This document shows, in pieces, positions 24,021 to 35,907 of a stretch of DNA of 64,000 nt. A program made the translations under genes and the position numbers. The notes under the pieces were generated by a model, which was not told where the DNA came from, did not search any database, and worked only from the letters and a program-made list of their open reading frames with translations. The stretch comes from Neofusicoccum parvum (Eukaryota > Ascomycota > Dothideomycetes > Botryosphaeriales > Botryosphaeriaceae): NCBI GenBank assembly GCA_020912385.1, contig CP087218.1:682001-746000 (forward strand), in the 5' to 3' direction. Each line of letters starts with the position of its first letter. Within the stretch, counting starts at the first letter, position 1.

Positions 24021-26282
24021 TTATGCTGCCTGTGAAACAGGCTGTGCCCGATGGTCTTGTGACACATCCATCTTGTCCCCCTCGTGCACCTCAGACGCCG
24101 GCGACCGGCCGTTGACCTGGGATGCCCTCTCCGTAGGTTCATCAACCTCGGACACCGAGCCGCGCTCGGAGGGCGTGTTGACTTCAGGCTTGACCTTGGT
24201 GACGTTGGGCGAGGCGCTGGGGGGGAAGTACTGCTCGTGGTATTTGTGCGCCTTGATCTGGTCGACGCCGTTGGGGAACACCTGCTTCATAATGGCCTCG
24301 TGGCGCTCGTGTTCGTTGGCCGGCGACATCTCCTTCTCCGGCGTGCTTCCATTTGAATGGCTGCCATCTCGGCTGCCGTTGTTCAGGGGCGTGCTAGCCA
24401 AGCCCGAGGTTGGGGTACCAGAGCGTTGCTCTAGGATCCGCTCTTGCTCTTTGCGAGCGTGAACCTTGCGAAGGTTCGCAGCGCTGCTCTGCGAGCGCAT
24501 GTCAGGCCTTCCGTCCTTGCGGATCAGAATGCCATCAGCGTTGCGGATAGGCTTTGTCCTGGTCTTCTTAGTGTGAGCATATGGGTCGCCACCGGTGGTC
24601 GGGCGCGTCATCTCGATCGGTCTCATGGCAATAGGACCGTTGCCTCCTGAGCCGCGGCGCACAATGCTGCTGCCTCGGGGTACTTTGGTACCGTCTGGGC
24701 CGATCTCCATGTGATAGTAGCCGTTCGGCCCGGGCTGCGTCCCGTTCCCGTTCCAACTAGGGTTCTCCCACTCCGGCGCGTCGCCAACTTCCCGAGAATC
24801 CGCAGGCAAGCTCCGACGACCGCGGCCACGGCCACCTCCTCTTCCGCGTCTCGACTCCTTGCCAGCGGACGATGGTGCACGTTGGGACTCAGAGCGCCAG
24901 TTGTCTTCAGAGTGAGCCTGTTCAGTCGAATTGTACGGGACGAAGGTGGTGGGGGTGGCGGCAGCTGCGAACTGCTGTTCGCGCACATCCTCGGAGTGGT
25001 AGCCTCTTCCGTCTCTCTCTACCGGGTCGTACCTCATTGGCGTCGCCACTGGGGTCGACTCAGGCCCAACTCTCGGTTCGAGCGGTGCGAGCTTTGGTCG
25101 CTTTGGTGATCCCATCGTCTCTGAACGCCCGTCCATGGGGCTGTCTACTCCGTTCGGATGCGACCGCTTGGCACTGGGGTTGACCGCGACCCAGCCACTG
25201 CTTTGGCTCGGCTGGCTCCCAGGCGTGGAGACACTGTGCATATCCTGGGGTTGAGGCGCCGCGTGATGGAAAGGTTGCTGCACTGGCGGTGCTGGCCGGA
25301 GCTCGTGACGCAGGTCCGCGTGACTCGGAGTACCCAGACGAGGGACCGGCGGGGAGGCATGGGAGTGGAACGGAGGCGCTTGGTGGTGAGGCGGTGGCGG
25401 CGGAACCGCGTGGCTAGGGTGAGGAGCGTGCTGCATGGGATGCGGAGGATGTACTTGACTTGCCTCCCGAGGAGAGGCAAACGAGCCGACTGCTGGTGCT
25501 GGTGCTGGTGCGGCGCCGTTGAGGGGAGGTCCCGAGGGCGCTGAATCCTCTTCCATGATCTTTATGCGGCGCTTGACGATCTCGAGCTGCATCTTGAGCG
25601 TGTCTACCTCGCCGACCTTGCTCGCCACGCTGCTCAGGTTCTCGACGAACAGGTTTAGTGTGGCATCGTCAATCTGGCTCCCGGGAGGCGCCTGGGCAGG
25701 GGCAGCCGGGGCAATTGGGCGGGCTTGGAGCTCTCGCCTCAGCGATTGAACCATGTTCTCTATCCGGCCCATCTCGTCGGAGAGGCGGCTGACTGCATGG
25801 CTGAGGGTCTCGAAGTCCCGGCGTTGGGTCTGGAGGCCTGCGGTGTTGTACTGCACCTGGGTCTGCAGCCGCAGGAGGGCGTCCATGGACACCTCCTGCG
25901 GGCTCGGGCTAGGGTAGGCAATCTGGCTGCCATTGGGCCGGTGGCCGTTGGTGGTGGGCGTCTGCGCAGGCAGACTGTACTCGCGCGACCTGGACGAGGC
26001 GGGCGGCGAGGGCCGGCCGCTAATTGGCGGCAGGGTGGGCTTCTGGTGCGGCGCGGGAATGGGAGAGTGGTGAGCGGAGGAGTTGGCGGTGGAGGCGGAC
26101 GGCGGAGCATGTGCCGGCTGGGATGCAGGGGAGGGATGCTGGTGGGCGAGGCGGTGATCGCCCTGGTCGCGCTGGTCGACGTCCATCATCATGGCGGATG
26201 ACTCGTCGGGAGAGCGAAGGTCAGGCTTGGAGTCGAGAATGGGACGCGCGACCTTATTAGTTTGCTCGCATCGCAGTTCCAT
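24021..26282 (-). CDS. long disordered protein with central coiled coil, unrecognised
   Basis: An uninterrupted frame of 753 codons from the ATG at 26282. I do not recognise the family. A start at 26192 (MMMDVDQRDQ) is also plausible, because the residues before it are less fungal-protein-like. Residues 30-130 are Pro/Ser/His-rich. A helical coiled-coil region (about 130-260) includes LQTQRRDFETLSHAVSRLSD and VDTLKMQLEIVKRRIKIMEE. Two hundred Pro/His-rich residues follow. Then come a GRGGGRGRGRR segment like an RGG/AT-hook patch and a better conserved-looking block with KKTRTKPIRNADGILIRKDG and NLRKVHARKEQERILEQR. The C-terminal third has the EAIMKQVFPNGVDQIKAHKY segment. The basic patches and coiled coil suggest a nuclear or chromatin role; that is inference only. 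Confidence 0.75.
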   Translation of the reverse strand: MELRCEQTNKVARPILDSKPDLRSPDESSAMMMDVDQRDQGDHRLAHQHPSPASQPAHAPPSASTANSSAHHSPIPAPHQKPTLPPISGRPSPPASSRSREYSLPAQTPTTNGHRPNGSQIAYPSPSPQEVSMDALLRLQTQVQYNTAGLQTQRRDFETLSHAVSRLSDEMGRIENMVQSLRRELQARPIAPAAPAQAPPGSQIDDATLNLFVENLSSVASKVGEVDTLKMQLEIVKRRIKIMEEDSAPSGPPLNGAAPAPAPAVGSFASPREASQVHPPHPMQHAPHPSHAVPPPPPHHQAPPFHSHASPPVPRLGTPSHADLRHELRPAPPVQQPFHHAAPQPQDMHSVSTPGSQPSQSSGWVAVNPSAKRSHPNGVDSPMDGRSETMGSPKRPKLAPLEPRVGPESTPVATPMRYDPVERDGRGYHSEDVREQQFAAAATPTTFVPYNSTEQAHSEDNWRSESQRAPSSAGKESRRGRGGGRGRGRRSLPADSREVGDAPEWENPSWNGNGTQPGPNGYYHMEIGPDGTKVPRGSSIVRRGSGGNGPIAMRPIEMTRPTTGGDPYAHTKKTRTKPIRNADGILIRKDGRPDMRSQSSAANLRKVHARKEQERILEQRSGTPTSGLASTPLNNGSRDGSHSNGSTPEKEMSPANEHERHEAIMKQVFPNGVDQIKAHKYHEQYFPPSASPNVTKVKPEVNTPSERGSVSEVDEPTERASQVNGRSPASEVHEGDKMDVSQDHRAQPVSQAA

Positions 26283-28078
26283 TCTTGGCAATTGCAAAAT
26301 TCCCGGAGCCTATGCGATGACACATGTCAGCAGTGCTTGCAAATAAAGGGCCGCATGCCACACAAAGAAGCGGGCAGGCAGGGACGGGCGCCACGCACCA
26401 AACGAGCACCTCTGTCTCGGGAGCCTGGGCAGGCAGTGGCAGGCGAGGAAGGATGTGCCTATGTATATGCAAGCGCGCACCTAGTGTGGGCCCGCATGGC
26501 TTCTTTAATAAAGTAAAACATTGCGGCCAATATAGCTCAAAGGTATAAAGTAGATTAGCGCGTAATTGACCGCCCCGAGGGCACGAAGGGCGATTAACCT
26601 TTAGGGCCGTCCGTGCAGGGGGGCGCGCTGGGAAGCAGCCGTTGTGTGGCGCTGCGCACGAAATTGGGCGGGCAGCGGATGATTCTGGCAGTACGAGACG
26701 CCCACGCTGCCCGCGACGTCCAACACGTCCCCTGAGCCAAGGGCAGCGCGGCGGCAGTGGCACAGGCACGCGGGCAGCGCGCTCGCTCTCGCCGCCGCCA
26801 CGCTGATGATACGAGATCGCTTATGGACGACTGCTGAGCGGTAGCACGCTACCCACGCCGCAGCTGGCCCACGATCCACTGCACCCAGCGCGCCATGTCA
26901 CTCGCGCCTGGCAATGACGCTGCCACGGCTGCCGTCGCCGCAGATCGCCGGCACGCACCGGTGAGCAGCAGCTCGATGCGGACGCAGCAGTTGGAGCGAG
27001 GGCGGGGGGCGCTCGGGGCAAGTGGTGAAGCGTGAGTCTACAAATATCGCTTGGATCTGCTGCGAGCAGGATCGGCCTGTCCTTCCATCCAGTGCTTGCG
27101 TGCTTCTACTCGCGCCTACAGCCTAATAGCGGCAGGGTTGCGTGCCCTTCCGCCGCTGCCGGTACGACAAATCGATTATTCATAGAATAGGTGCAGCCAC
27201 AGCCAACGTGCAACGGTAACTTGCCCGAGCCTAGTCGACCAAAGGATCGCGGTGCATGATGATAAGCAGCGCGGCCTTGCCTCTCCTGATGCCGCGCCCG
27301 CCCAATCAGCGCGCCGGCTGCGAAAAAATCGACGAACCAAGCGATGCAAACGGCCAGCGGGTGGATGCGAAGCGCGCGAGCAGTCGGCGGCGTGTGACTG
27401 GCTGCGATAATCAATCAGGGGCTGCGTGTATTTGAGGCACCAGAGCGGTGGCACGGCGCATCCAGCTGCCTACAGTCTGCTTAAACTCGCGCGCCCTTGT
27501 TTCAGGCCCGAGGGCGCGGTCGCACGCAAAGCAGGGCGCGCCCGCCGTGGAGTGACGGTGGTGATACCTCAGCTATATCGGAGCTGGGGGCAGCAGTGTA
27601 GCGAGTGGTGCGCAAGATACGCGCAAGTAGCAGCAGATCCGATGTATCCGCGCCCAGAGCGCCGAGGGCCACACCACGTCCACGCAACCTTATTCTCCGC
27701 CACTGCAAACTTTTGCGAAGCTTTGCGACACATCCCTGCGCGCGCGCGGTGCCACAGGCGGCAGGTTCCAGGGTGCACGAAACATCGACGACGTGCTCCT
27801 TACGTCAGCCAGGGTTCACTCCGCGCGACGAGTAGGGCGGGCGGGGTGGCATCGCTGGCAGCAGCATTAGCAATCCGCGGCCGATAGAGGGCGCGGTGTG
27901 CGCTGCCGGATGCAGCAGCAGCGTTTAGCCTTTTTGCGCATCAACCGCAACGGTCCCGCATTTTGTCGATGCTAGGGCGCGCGCTCCCAGAGAAGCCTAA
28001 AAGGCAAATGCTCCATGCAGGTAGCCACGAACGGCCTCTGTATTTTCTTCGCGCCTGCACGCCAAGCCCCTTCCAGCA
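26283..28078. other. 1.8 kb divergent intergenic region
   Basis: It separates the minus-strand disordered-protein gene from the plus-strand MFS transporter, so it should carry both promoters. Open frames on both strands are short and Arg/Ala-rich. No defined regulatory site was recognised. Confidence 0.5.
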
Positions 28079-29800
28079 ATGTCAGCTACAGCGACTATTA
28101 CCACCGCGCATGTCGAGCTGGAGTCGCGCAGCCCGCCTCGGCGCGCCAGCTCCACCCCCAGCCCAGCCGCGACCGACGCGCCGCACTGGGCCGAGGCCAC
28201 CGCGCCGCTCGACCCCGACAACGTCGTCGAGGCCTCGCGCCTAGCCGACGCCAGCGTCCCCGAGGGCGGCTACGGCTGGGTCGTCGTGGCCGCCGCGGCC
28301 GTGCTGGCCTGGTGGTTCATCGGCACCTCGTACTGCTGGGGCGTTCTGCAGGCCGCCCTCGTCGAGCAGCGCGTCTCGTCGGCCTCGACCCTCGCCTTCG
28401 TGGGCTCGCTGACCGTGGCATGCAATGCCATCTTCGCCTCCGTTGCGGCGCAGGTGCTGCGCAAGCTGGGCTCGCGTTCCACTGCCCTTCTGGGCACGTC
28501 CCTGCTGGGTCTGGGCTACGTGTTGGCCGGCTTCTGCACGCATAGTGTTGCAGGCCTCTTCATTACTGCCGGCCTGATTACGGGCGTGGGAATCAGGTAA
28601 GAGCAGCCATAATACTCGTCTATATACCTACACCCTTTATGCACGTGTCTGCTTCGGACATGCTTCTCCGCTTCTATATCCGGGGCGATAGGATCCATAC
28701 CCATGTGCACGCTGTCGCATGAACTTGGCTGGATTGGAAGTTGCTCTATTAATGGGCACCGTCGCTTTGTGCACCGTGCCTCGAGCCTGCGGAGAGACAG
28801 GAGTGTGCTGACGCTAAATCCAATAGTCACTGCTTTATGACCGTCTCTACTATTACCTCGCAGTACTTTAGCAGGAAGCGCGGCGTCGCCAATGGAATCG
28901 TCTATGCGGGCGGCGGTCTGGGTGGTGCGGTCACGTCTTTGGCAATGGAGCGGTTGATCGAGGAGGTTGGAACGGCGTGGACGTTTCGAGTCATTGGCCT
29001 GCTCACCCTTGGTACATGCTTACCAGCGGCCTGGTTGCTCAAGGAGCGCACGCCTATCCAATCAAAAAAGTTCATTGATTGGTATGATCATCATCTCCCT
29101 TTCACAGGACATCGTGCTGACGCCAATGGCAGGCGGCTGGCCAGAGATTACCGCTTCATCACCATCTTCCTTGCTGGAGCGATAGGAACGTTCCCCCTGT
29201 TCGTGCCACCGTTCTTCCTGCCGCTGTACAGCAGCTCCCTGGGCATGTCGTCCAGCACCGGCGCCGGGCTCGTGGCAGGCTTCAACTTTGCGAGCGCGTT
29301 CGGGCGGATTGCGAGCGGGTTTGCGTGTGACGTCTTGGGCCCACTAAACACCCTCTTCATCTCGTTCATGTTGACGGCCTTAAGCATGTTGGCACTGTGG
29401 CCTGAATCGACGGCGGTGGCGCCGCTTGCGGTGTTTGTGGTGATCAACGGGGCAGCAAACGGCGGCTTCTTCTCGACGATGCCGACGGTCGTGGGCAACG
29501 TATTTGGATCGGCCCGTGTGGCAGTCGCCATGGCCATGATTGTCACTGGCTGGACGGGCGGATACCTGATGGTGAGTGCCCGCATGACGTCGGCCGGCGT
29601 ATCTGGGGGCACGGATGCTGATCGCGAGATAGGGAGCGCCTATTGCGGGCTTCATGCTCAACGCGTACGGCGGTGAGGAGGCGGGCTTCGAAGCATACCG
29701 ACCGGCCATCTTCTACGCAGGCTCGATGGCACTGGCCGCGGCTGGACTGACCGCTTTTGTTCGGCTGAGGATCAATCCGCATCCGTCGGGCAGGCTATAA
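28079..29800 (+). CDS. MFS transporter, monocarboxylate-transporter (MCT/MCH) type
   Basis: A 12-helix major-facilitator protein of the MCT-like family, expected in the plasma or an internal membrane; fungal members move monocarboxylates, riboflavin or unknown substrates, so the substrate is not assigned. Exons are 28079-28596, 28827-29081, 29133-29571 and 29633-29800, giving 459 residues. The cytosolic N-terminus (1-60) leads into VPEGGYGWVVV, the MCT signature at helix 1. Other features are the loop helix 4-5 sequence SQYFSRKRGVANGIVYAGGGLGG, the central loop KKFIDW..ARDYRF, and FPLFVPPFFLPLYSSSLGM at helix 7. Intron 1 is long for this window (230 nt). Intron 2 (51 nt) is divisible by three and stop-free, but has a GTATG donor, a CTGAC branch site and an AG; splicing gives the shorter family-like loop. 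The C-terminus is short. Confidence 0.9.
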
Positions 29801-30772
29801 AAAGACGGCAGGGGGAGCGCACGATGACAGAATGACAGCACGTGAGTAAGCTTACCGGGGTCTGGAGGCCTGAGAGTTGGGGACAGCTGTCAAAGACCAG
29901 TGGACGCCCTCAGTACGCGGATACGACCTCGGCCTCGCGTAAACGGCAAACACTGCCGCGCTGGTCAGGAGGCACGGCGTTGGGATTTGGAATGTTCCGT
30001 TGAGGAAGATGGGCCGAGTCGTGGAGATGGCGTCGACTTGCACGCAAGCGGCATTCCGGCAGTGGTTGCCCTTGGCCGCCGCCCGCGGCAAACACAGCCG
30101 CCGCGATTCCGCGGGCGAGCCTAAAAGTATAGGCGCTATAGATGATTCGTATTAGAATTCTGCCTGAATAATGGAGGGTTGAATAGAGAGTAAGCATGCC
30201 TGCAGCCCATCCGGATCGTCGGCGCAACGATGAGTCGCAGCCGATGCTTGCGCCTGCGCGCGTGGGAAAGCTTGTGTGCCGCTTGACTCGCCGCCAGCGC
30301 CCAACTTAAATTGACGATCGCCGCGGGCGAAACGGCCTCTGAAACACCGGCAGGCCCGCGCGCAAAAACGACCGGCCCTGACGCCCAATCGACGGCCCGC
30401 CACGCGCCCGTCACGTGCGGTGCCTGTCTGTTTCGGGCGGCTGTTCTGCAGCGACTCGCTCAGCTGCGCGCGTCAACACCACCTCCTGTCGCAGCCGCCT
30501 CGCCAGCCGCGCTGACAGTCTGCCTGATTGGCCGCTGCGTGTTCGTGATGGCGGGAACGCTCCACCTCCTGTCAGCTCGACGGGACCCCGCGTTGGGTCT
30601 ATAAGCCCGTGTTCCCGCAGAGCATGCAGACGCCCGGAGGCTGAGGCGAAGCGCGTCAATCTCTGCCAGTCGCTCCTTTGCTGCGCTCACTTCATCGTTC
30701 CGGCTGTGTGTCTAGCGCTCACCACCGCAGGTGACGCCCGTGATTCTTTTTTCCCGCTCCTGCCCGCTTCTG

Positions 30773-30779
30773 TATAAAA
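30773..30779 (+). promoter_or_regulatory. TATA box of the secreted-protein gene
   Basis: TATAAAA lies about 155 nt before the ATG at 30933. Nothing comparable was noticed near the other starts in the window. Confidence 0.55.
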
Positions 30780-30861
30780 CCCGCCGCGCGCGCCGGCACG
30801 TTCAATTCCTTCACCACCCTTACTTCCTTTCAGCTTCGAGATACCCCGGTCCGGTACCGAC

Positions 30862-30906
30862 AGATCTTCTTCTTCTCTTCTCGTCCTCTCTTCAGTTCTC
30901 TTCCAA
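30862..30906 (+). promoter_or_regulatory. pyrimidine-rich leader tract
   Basis: A block of almost only C and T (cttcttcttctcttctcgtc and onward) directly upstream of the start. In fungi such tracts mark the transcription start zone of strongly expressed genes. Together with the TATA box it predicts high expression. Confidence 0.5.
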
Positions 30907-30932
30907 ACACTCCTTCGAGAACGACAGTCAAC

Positions 30933-31607
30933 ATGCAGCCTCTTCTGCTTTTCTTCTTCTTCCTCACGGCCGTCTTTGGCCTGCCCACGGGCCTGGTCCT
31001 GAGCGACTCCAACGTCGACATCGTCGCCCGTGACGCCGCGTGCACCAAGCTCATCAGCCAGCTCACCACCATCGCGAGCGGCACCTCGACCTGCGACACC
31101 GCCACCAACTACAAGAACGAGTGCCGCACCGCGTCGCAGGCCGCCGAGCCCATCCTCACGGCGTTCAGCAAGTACCAGATCACCAACGCCAACGAGCAGG
31201 CCGCGGTGATCGCGCTCATGCTGTACGAGAGCGGCGAGTTCAAGTACAACTGGGGCCACTTCGTCGCCGGCGAGGACGTGCACACGCCCGGCAAGGGCAC
31301 GCGCAACATGCAGTCGGCCGACTACAACGAGAAGTACGCGCGCACCCTCTTCTCGTCCTCGGAGGTGGACGCGGCCAAGTCGAAGGACCCGAACGACGGC
31401 GTTCTCCAGCTCGTCAGCCCGGACGAGCCAAGCTTTGGCTCGGCCTCGTGGTTCCTCACCAGCCAGTGCACGGCCAGCCAGCGCACCGCTCTGCAGTCGG
31501 GCTCTCAGGACGGTTTCGAGCAGTATGTCTCGGTCTGCATCGGCGGTACCATGGACCAGGACAGGATCGACTACTGGACCAAGGCCAAGGCCGCGTTGGC
31601 TGGCTGA
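30933..31607 (+). CDS. secreted protein, possibly lysozyme-like fold, unassigned
   Basis: One exon, 224 residues, with ATG in a good context (CAACATGC). Residues 1-17 (MQPLLLFFFFLTAVFG) are a signal peptide; no further membrane segment or GPI signal is seen. Mature cysteines are at CTKLIS, TCDTA, ECRTA, QCTAS and VCIGG, so disulfides are likely. The centre, AAVIALMLYESGEFKYNWGH then GKGTRNMQSADYNEKYA, resembles a conserved fungal secreted family that I can picture but not name. The glutamate in YESGEF could be catalytic if the fold is lysozyme/chitosanase-like, but that is inference. A TATA box and CT-rich leader precede it, and an AATAAA lies at 31858, 250 nt after the stop, so the gene looks well equipped for expression. 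Confidence 0.85.
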   Translation: MQPLLLFFFFLTAVFGLPTGLVLSDSNVDIVARDAACTKLISQLTTIASGTSTCDTATNYKNECRTASQAAEPILTAFSKYQITNANEQAAVIALMLYESGEFKYNWGHFVAGEDVHTPGKGTRNMQSADYNEKYARTLFSSSEVDAAKSKDPNDGVLQLVSPDEPSFGSASWFLTSQCTASQRTALQSGSQDGFEQYVSVCIGGTMDQDRIDYWTKAKAALAG

Positions 31608-34600
31608 AGGAAGGTCGTATTATCTCACGACATTCGGATGAGTGGGCGGTGAGCCGACGCTCGACTTTGACTGCCCCCCTGGCGTTTCTTATTCTGGGAT
31701 GGACACTGCTCTCACTCGTGACCCAATGGCGGATTTTATGATTCGGATGATGGACTTTATGGCGATCACAGGATAGCAATCTGCGCAAGGCTGGCGTGTC
31801 CTTGCCTTGCGCGAGATACAAATCAAAATTCACGAATTAAATGAACAGCGATGATCAAATAAACTCAGGCGCCGGTCACATGCAACAAGGAAAAGCTCGA
31901 TATGCTTGCGATTAAATACTGGCCGTGCGAAATGCTAATCCAGCGCCACCAGATCGGCAAATGCGGCAATGACTTTCGCCCGACGATGGTCGCGCGGAGG
32001 CCCATGCCACCGAATAGCTGCTCCAGGGCGCGGGAGAACGGCTCCAGGGGGGGCCAGGGTAGAGCAGGCGCCCAGGCTGGCAGACTCTTGTGACGAAAAG
32101 GCCGGCTTGGCTGCCCTTCTCTATCCATTCTCTGCCCGCTGCCGTCACTACACGCACACAGCTGCGCGGTCGGATCGGAAAGAACTGCAGCCCATGACAG
32201 TTGCCCATGGCAGTTGGAGCGCTCGCGCGGGACCCGCTGCCGTCTCGTCGCCTCCGCGCCGCGCCTGGACTGCGTCTCCAGCTGGCCGTGCTGTTGCAGT
32301 GCCTCGTGAGCCGGCCGTATACGTGGGCGCGCCGGCCGACGCCGCACACGACGGGCGGTCGCTCGCAGCCGTGCCCGCATTCGGGGCGGCCGCATCACAC
32401 AACAGTTATGCAACGGCAACCCGGGCGCGCGCTCTTCCTCTTTCGCCTCCCCCTACACCTTCCTCAATAACGCAGAAGCTGCTGGCTGGGCTTGGTCTCC
32501 TAGATCCTTCTCGTTTAGGGCTCCACCCAACCACATGACCGGCAGGCCGAAACGCCGCAGCGGTGCATAATACATACGAAGAAGCCTGGCTATCTCATCA
32601 CACCCTGTCGAATCATCTTCGTCATCACAATCATCCCTAGCGCAGCATGATGCCCATTATTGCTTAGAAGGGTCATCGATGCGTTGGCTGCGGCGTAATC
32701 GTTTAACTTCCTTCGCCCATCAGTCAATCAATCATCCGCGCGCCCCGCTTTCGCGCTGCGTTGGCTGCCCGCGACGAGGTTGCGAAGGATTCCCTCTTGC
32801 TCCCACCGTCCTTCATTTCTTTTTTAGCAGCAAACGTGGGGAAGAGACGAGCGACTGCGCCGCGCAAACATCGATCCTTTGCTTCTCCTCGCCAAAACAC
32901 GCGGCGCGACGTGCGGCCAATAAATTTCTGCACCAATGGTGGTGGCACTGACTCGTAGTTTGGCACATCGCAAGCCTTTTAGGCAGACAAAGAAGAATAG
33001 CGTGTGTTTGGTTAAAAAAAGATTATCGACTACGTGTGCGCCCACCCCCCTCCCTCGTTCCTCCCCCATGCTCGTTCGCGCAGCACATGCCGTGCTAGGC
33101 TAAAACCGTTCCATCTACAAAGACCTGACCGCAACGCAATCTACCTCTCACCCGCTTTCCTTTTTTTCCTCCATCCCGCTCCCTGATCTTCTCTCGCCCT
33201 GTTGACGTGATGAGCCGTTCATCCAGCAGATCAGGTGAAAGGAAAAAAAAAAAAAAACTCTTCCTGCGCGGGACGCCGCATCGGCAAACGATAGCTAAGA
33301 GCTTCTGTAACGCGCGTGAGTTGGTGCGGGCCGGACAGCGCCCGGGATACCCTATTCGGGCGCCAACTAGGAGCGGCCGGCCGGCAAATACGAATAAGAG
33401 AGGAGAAGGGAAAAAAAAAAGGCCAGTAGTGGCCCCAAAAAAAGTAGTTGTACCGACAATCTACCTGCCTGGTGATCGCTGGGTGATAAAAGAGAAGGGT
33501 AAAACCCCTTACTCAAGGCCAACAAGCGGCAGCAGCAGTACATACGTACGCCTCGAGCGAAAAATCCGGCCGTCCCGCCGACCGACGGCATGGCGTGCGT
33601 GGTGCCAGCGGGTCCCGCCCGCGCCCCTCATTATTACCGTCTGCGTGTGTGTTTGTTCCTCGTCGCCAACGTCATCGTCGTAATCGGCATAATCATCCCA
33701 TCGTGTGATGTTGCAATTTTTAGCAGCACAAAAAAAAGCCCGCGCTATCTCCCCGTCGCTATTGCCGCGGCGCGCGGTGGCACTCCTACAGCGGCGCCGG
33801 CAAGTAGCGGCGCAATGCTGTGTTGGTGTGTGTGTGTGGCGCTGCGGCGGCGGCGGGTCCCGTGTCCGCGTATACCGTAAGTAAGTGGTATGCGTATATG
33901 CATGTGTCAGAAAGGGCCTGAGCGTCAACCGCTTGTACCCTTCTTTTCGCGTGGTTTGCTTGCCCCCCGCGTTGGTTGGTTGGGTGGGTGGCTGTGGCTG
34001 GGCGTGTCAGGGCGTGTTGTGCGAGAGCGAGCCGGATGCAAGCCGAGAGGAGAGGAAAAATGACTGGGTACTTGGGGTTTTAGCGCGTCGTGTAGAAGGG
34101 ATGCGGCGCTCGGGATTCGCTGCACGCGCTGGCTATCACTAATCATGACTGATTGCTGGAGGGCCTGCGGAACTTTGCCTGCGTTCTGCTGATGAGAGCA
34201 TGCCGGTGGACGTGCGCAGAAAACTGTGGGCGCGAGGGCCGACCAGGTCGGGGATGCGAAGGGAGGGCGAGTGGCAGGGCGGGAGAACCGCGGCGCTGGT
34301 GGGGACTGGCGACGGCTGTTTGACAGTCCAGCGGCGCGGCGGGCGTGGGTGGTGGATAGGCGGTAGCCGCGACGGACCAGGCGACCACTAGAAAGCGCGA
34401 AGAAGGACGAACACAGAGAGAGACAGAGAGGCAGGCGCGACCGGGGGCGGGCCTGGCGGCGGCCGGGGGCGCGCGCGGAAAAGGGAGGCCTGGCAGGCCT
34501 CCCGGGTGGAGTCCTTCTAGAACGATGGTGTGACTCGTTTCGGGACTTTTTCGTCCTTCTTCTGTGCCAGTTCTGCGCGCGCGCTGCTTTAGGCAAGAAC

Positions 34601-35907
34601 CGGGACTTGCCTCTCGGTACATGCGCCCTCGTGCCTCGGGTTGGGTGCAGCATGGCCACGGGTGGCCCGCGCCGCGCATCATCATCATTCCAATCCTTTG
34701 CCTCGCATATAACCCATCTCCGGGGCTAACGAGATAGTCCGCGCCGCGCTCCATGCCCTCGTCCAGCCCGCCGGCCGGCCGCGCTCTCGGGCAAATCACG
34801 CCCTACCCTTAGCGAAATGCGGGTCTTCCTTTGGCTTGAGCAGGTTGTTCTCGTGCGGCAAGAGCTGCGAGAGAAGGTGTGATGAAAGCCAAGGACGCGT
34901 CACGGTCCCGGCTCCGTACACGCTCGGCGGTCGGAGTTTGCGGCGGCCTCTTATGCCCGCGGCGAGCCTCTCGGTGATTTCGTATGTCCAGCGCAGAGAG
35001 GGGCACGAGAAGGAGAAGTATACGTGTGAAGGCAAATCGAAATCAAAAAGAGCACCCCGGCGTGCGTGTCCCTACGCGGCCGGGGGCGCGCGCGACGCTG
35101 CGCCTACCGGCTACTCATACGCGGGAGGGGTGTGTCTGTGATAAGGAAAGGATGCCGTTAAGCACATGGTGTGCGAGCTAAATGAAGCCGGAGGGGCGGC
35201 AGGCGGATGGGCCGGAAATTTTGCGCGTGCGAGGAGTGGCAGAAGGTAACAGCTGGTGCGCCAAAGTTGACTTCCTTAGTAGGCGCTGCTAATAAAGCAA
35301 CGACGAACCACCGCGCGCTGCCTGCCCAGCAGCAGTAGGCGCATTGCGTCTGGCAGAGAGCAAAGGTTCCGCCGTGTCGGGTCCTTCGACGCTGCTTCGA
35401 GAAGCTGGGCAATCTCTTCCGGCGCAGCGTCTCTTGGGATCTATCGACGGCGTCGCGGCCCGCCCGCCCGCTACGCCTCACTCCAGTGCCGTCTATTTCG
35501 GTCGCGAGCGCGCTGCAATCTGGCTTCGCGCAAGCTCGGCGTGAAGCTCTCATGATTTTGCGGACGCCGGCACACTAATGTCTTCACACCTTTGGAGAAG
35601 GCTGACACAAAGCTAAGCTTAATTCTCATTTGACTTTGCAGGAGTTATACTACGCCTTTTGCTGTCAAGCCCCGGATATAAGGCTTTTCGGGGAAACTAA
35701 CTTCCAGACGCCAACAATGGCAAACCTTCAGCGACTCTCGAAAGGCGTCCTGCACCGTCGTGGCTTGTCTCATGTTCGCCTTACGTTGCCGCATGTTGAA
35801 ATTCGAATCGCAGCCCTATCCTTCGCACTGTCCGAGTATCCTGATGCTTCCCACCGCAATCATGTTCCTCTGATTCCACCCGTAGTCCCAACTTCAGCGA
35901 CATTTCT
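31608..35907. other. 4.3 kb convergent gene-poor spacer
   Basis: It lies between the end of the secreted-protein gene (plus) and that of the SIM/CTD-like gene (minus). The composition is patchy, with A-runs near 33243 and 33410, GT-rich runs near 33820 and a perfect palindrome at 34483-34503. Open frames of up to about 240 codons (33925-34659 minus, 34143-34799 minus) are Arg/Pro/Ser-rich and look random. A non-coding transcript is possible, but nothing in the sequence shows one. Confidence 0.5.
34483..34503. repeat. 21-bp perfect palindrome
   Basis: GGGAGGCCTG, one G, then CAGGCCTCCC: ten-base arms around a single central base. With a one-base centre it reads better as a symmetric protein-binding site than as an RNA hairpin; no function is known. 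Confidence 0.7.

Larger units (their letters stand above)
29801..30932. other. spacer and promoter of the secreted-protein gene
   Basis: It contains the 3' flank of the transporter gene and the promoter of the gene at 30933, annotated separately (TATA box and pyrimidine-rich leader). No coding sequence was recognised. Confidence 0.55.

Noticed and set aside
33925..34799. Overlapping 244- and 218-codon minus-strand frames
   Set aside because: Both are Arg/Pro/Ser-rich in different frames of the same DNA, with no conserved-looking segment.
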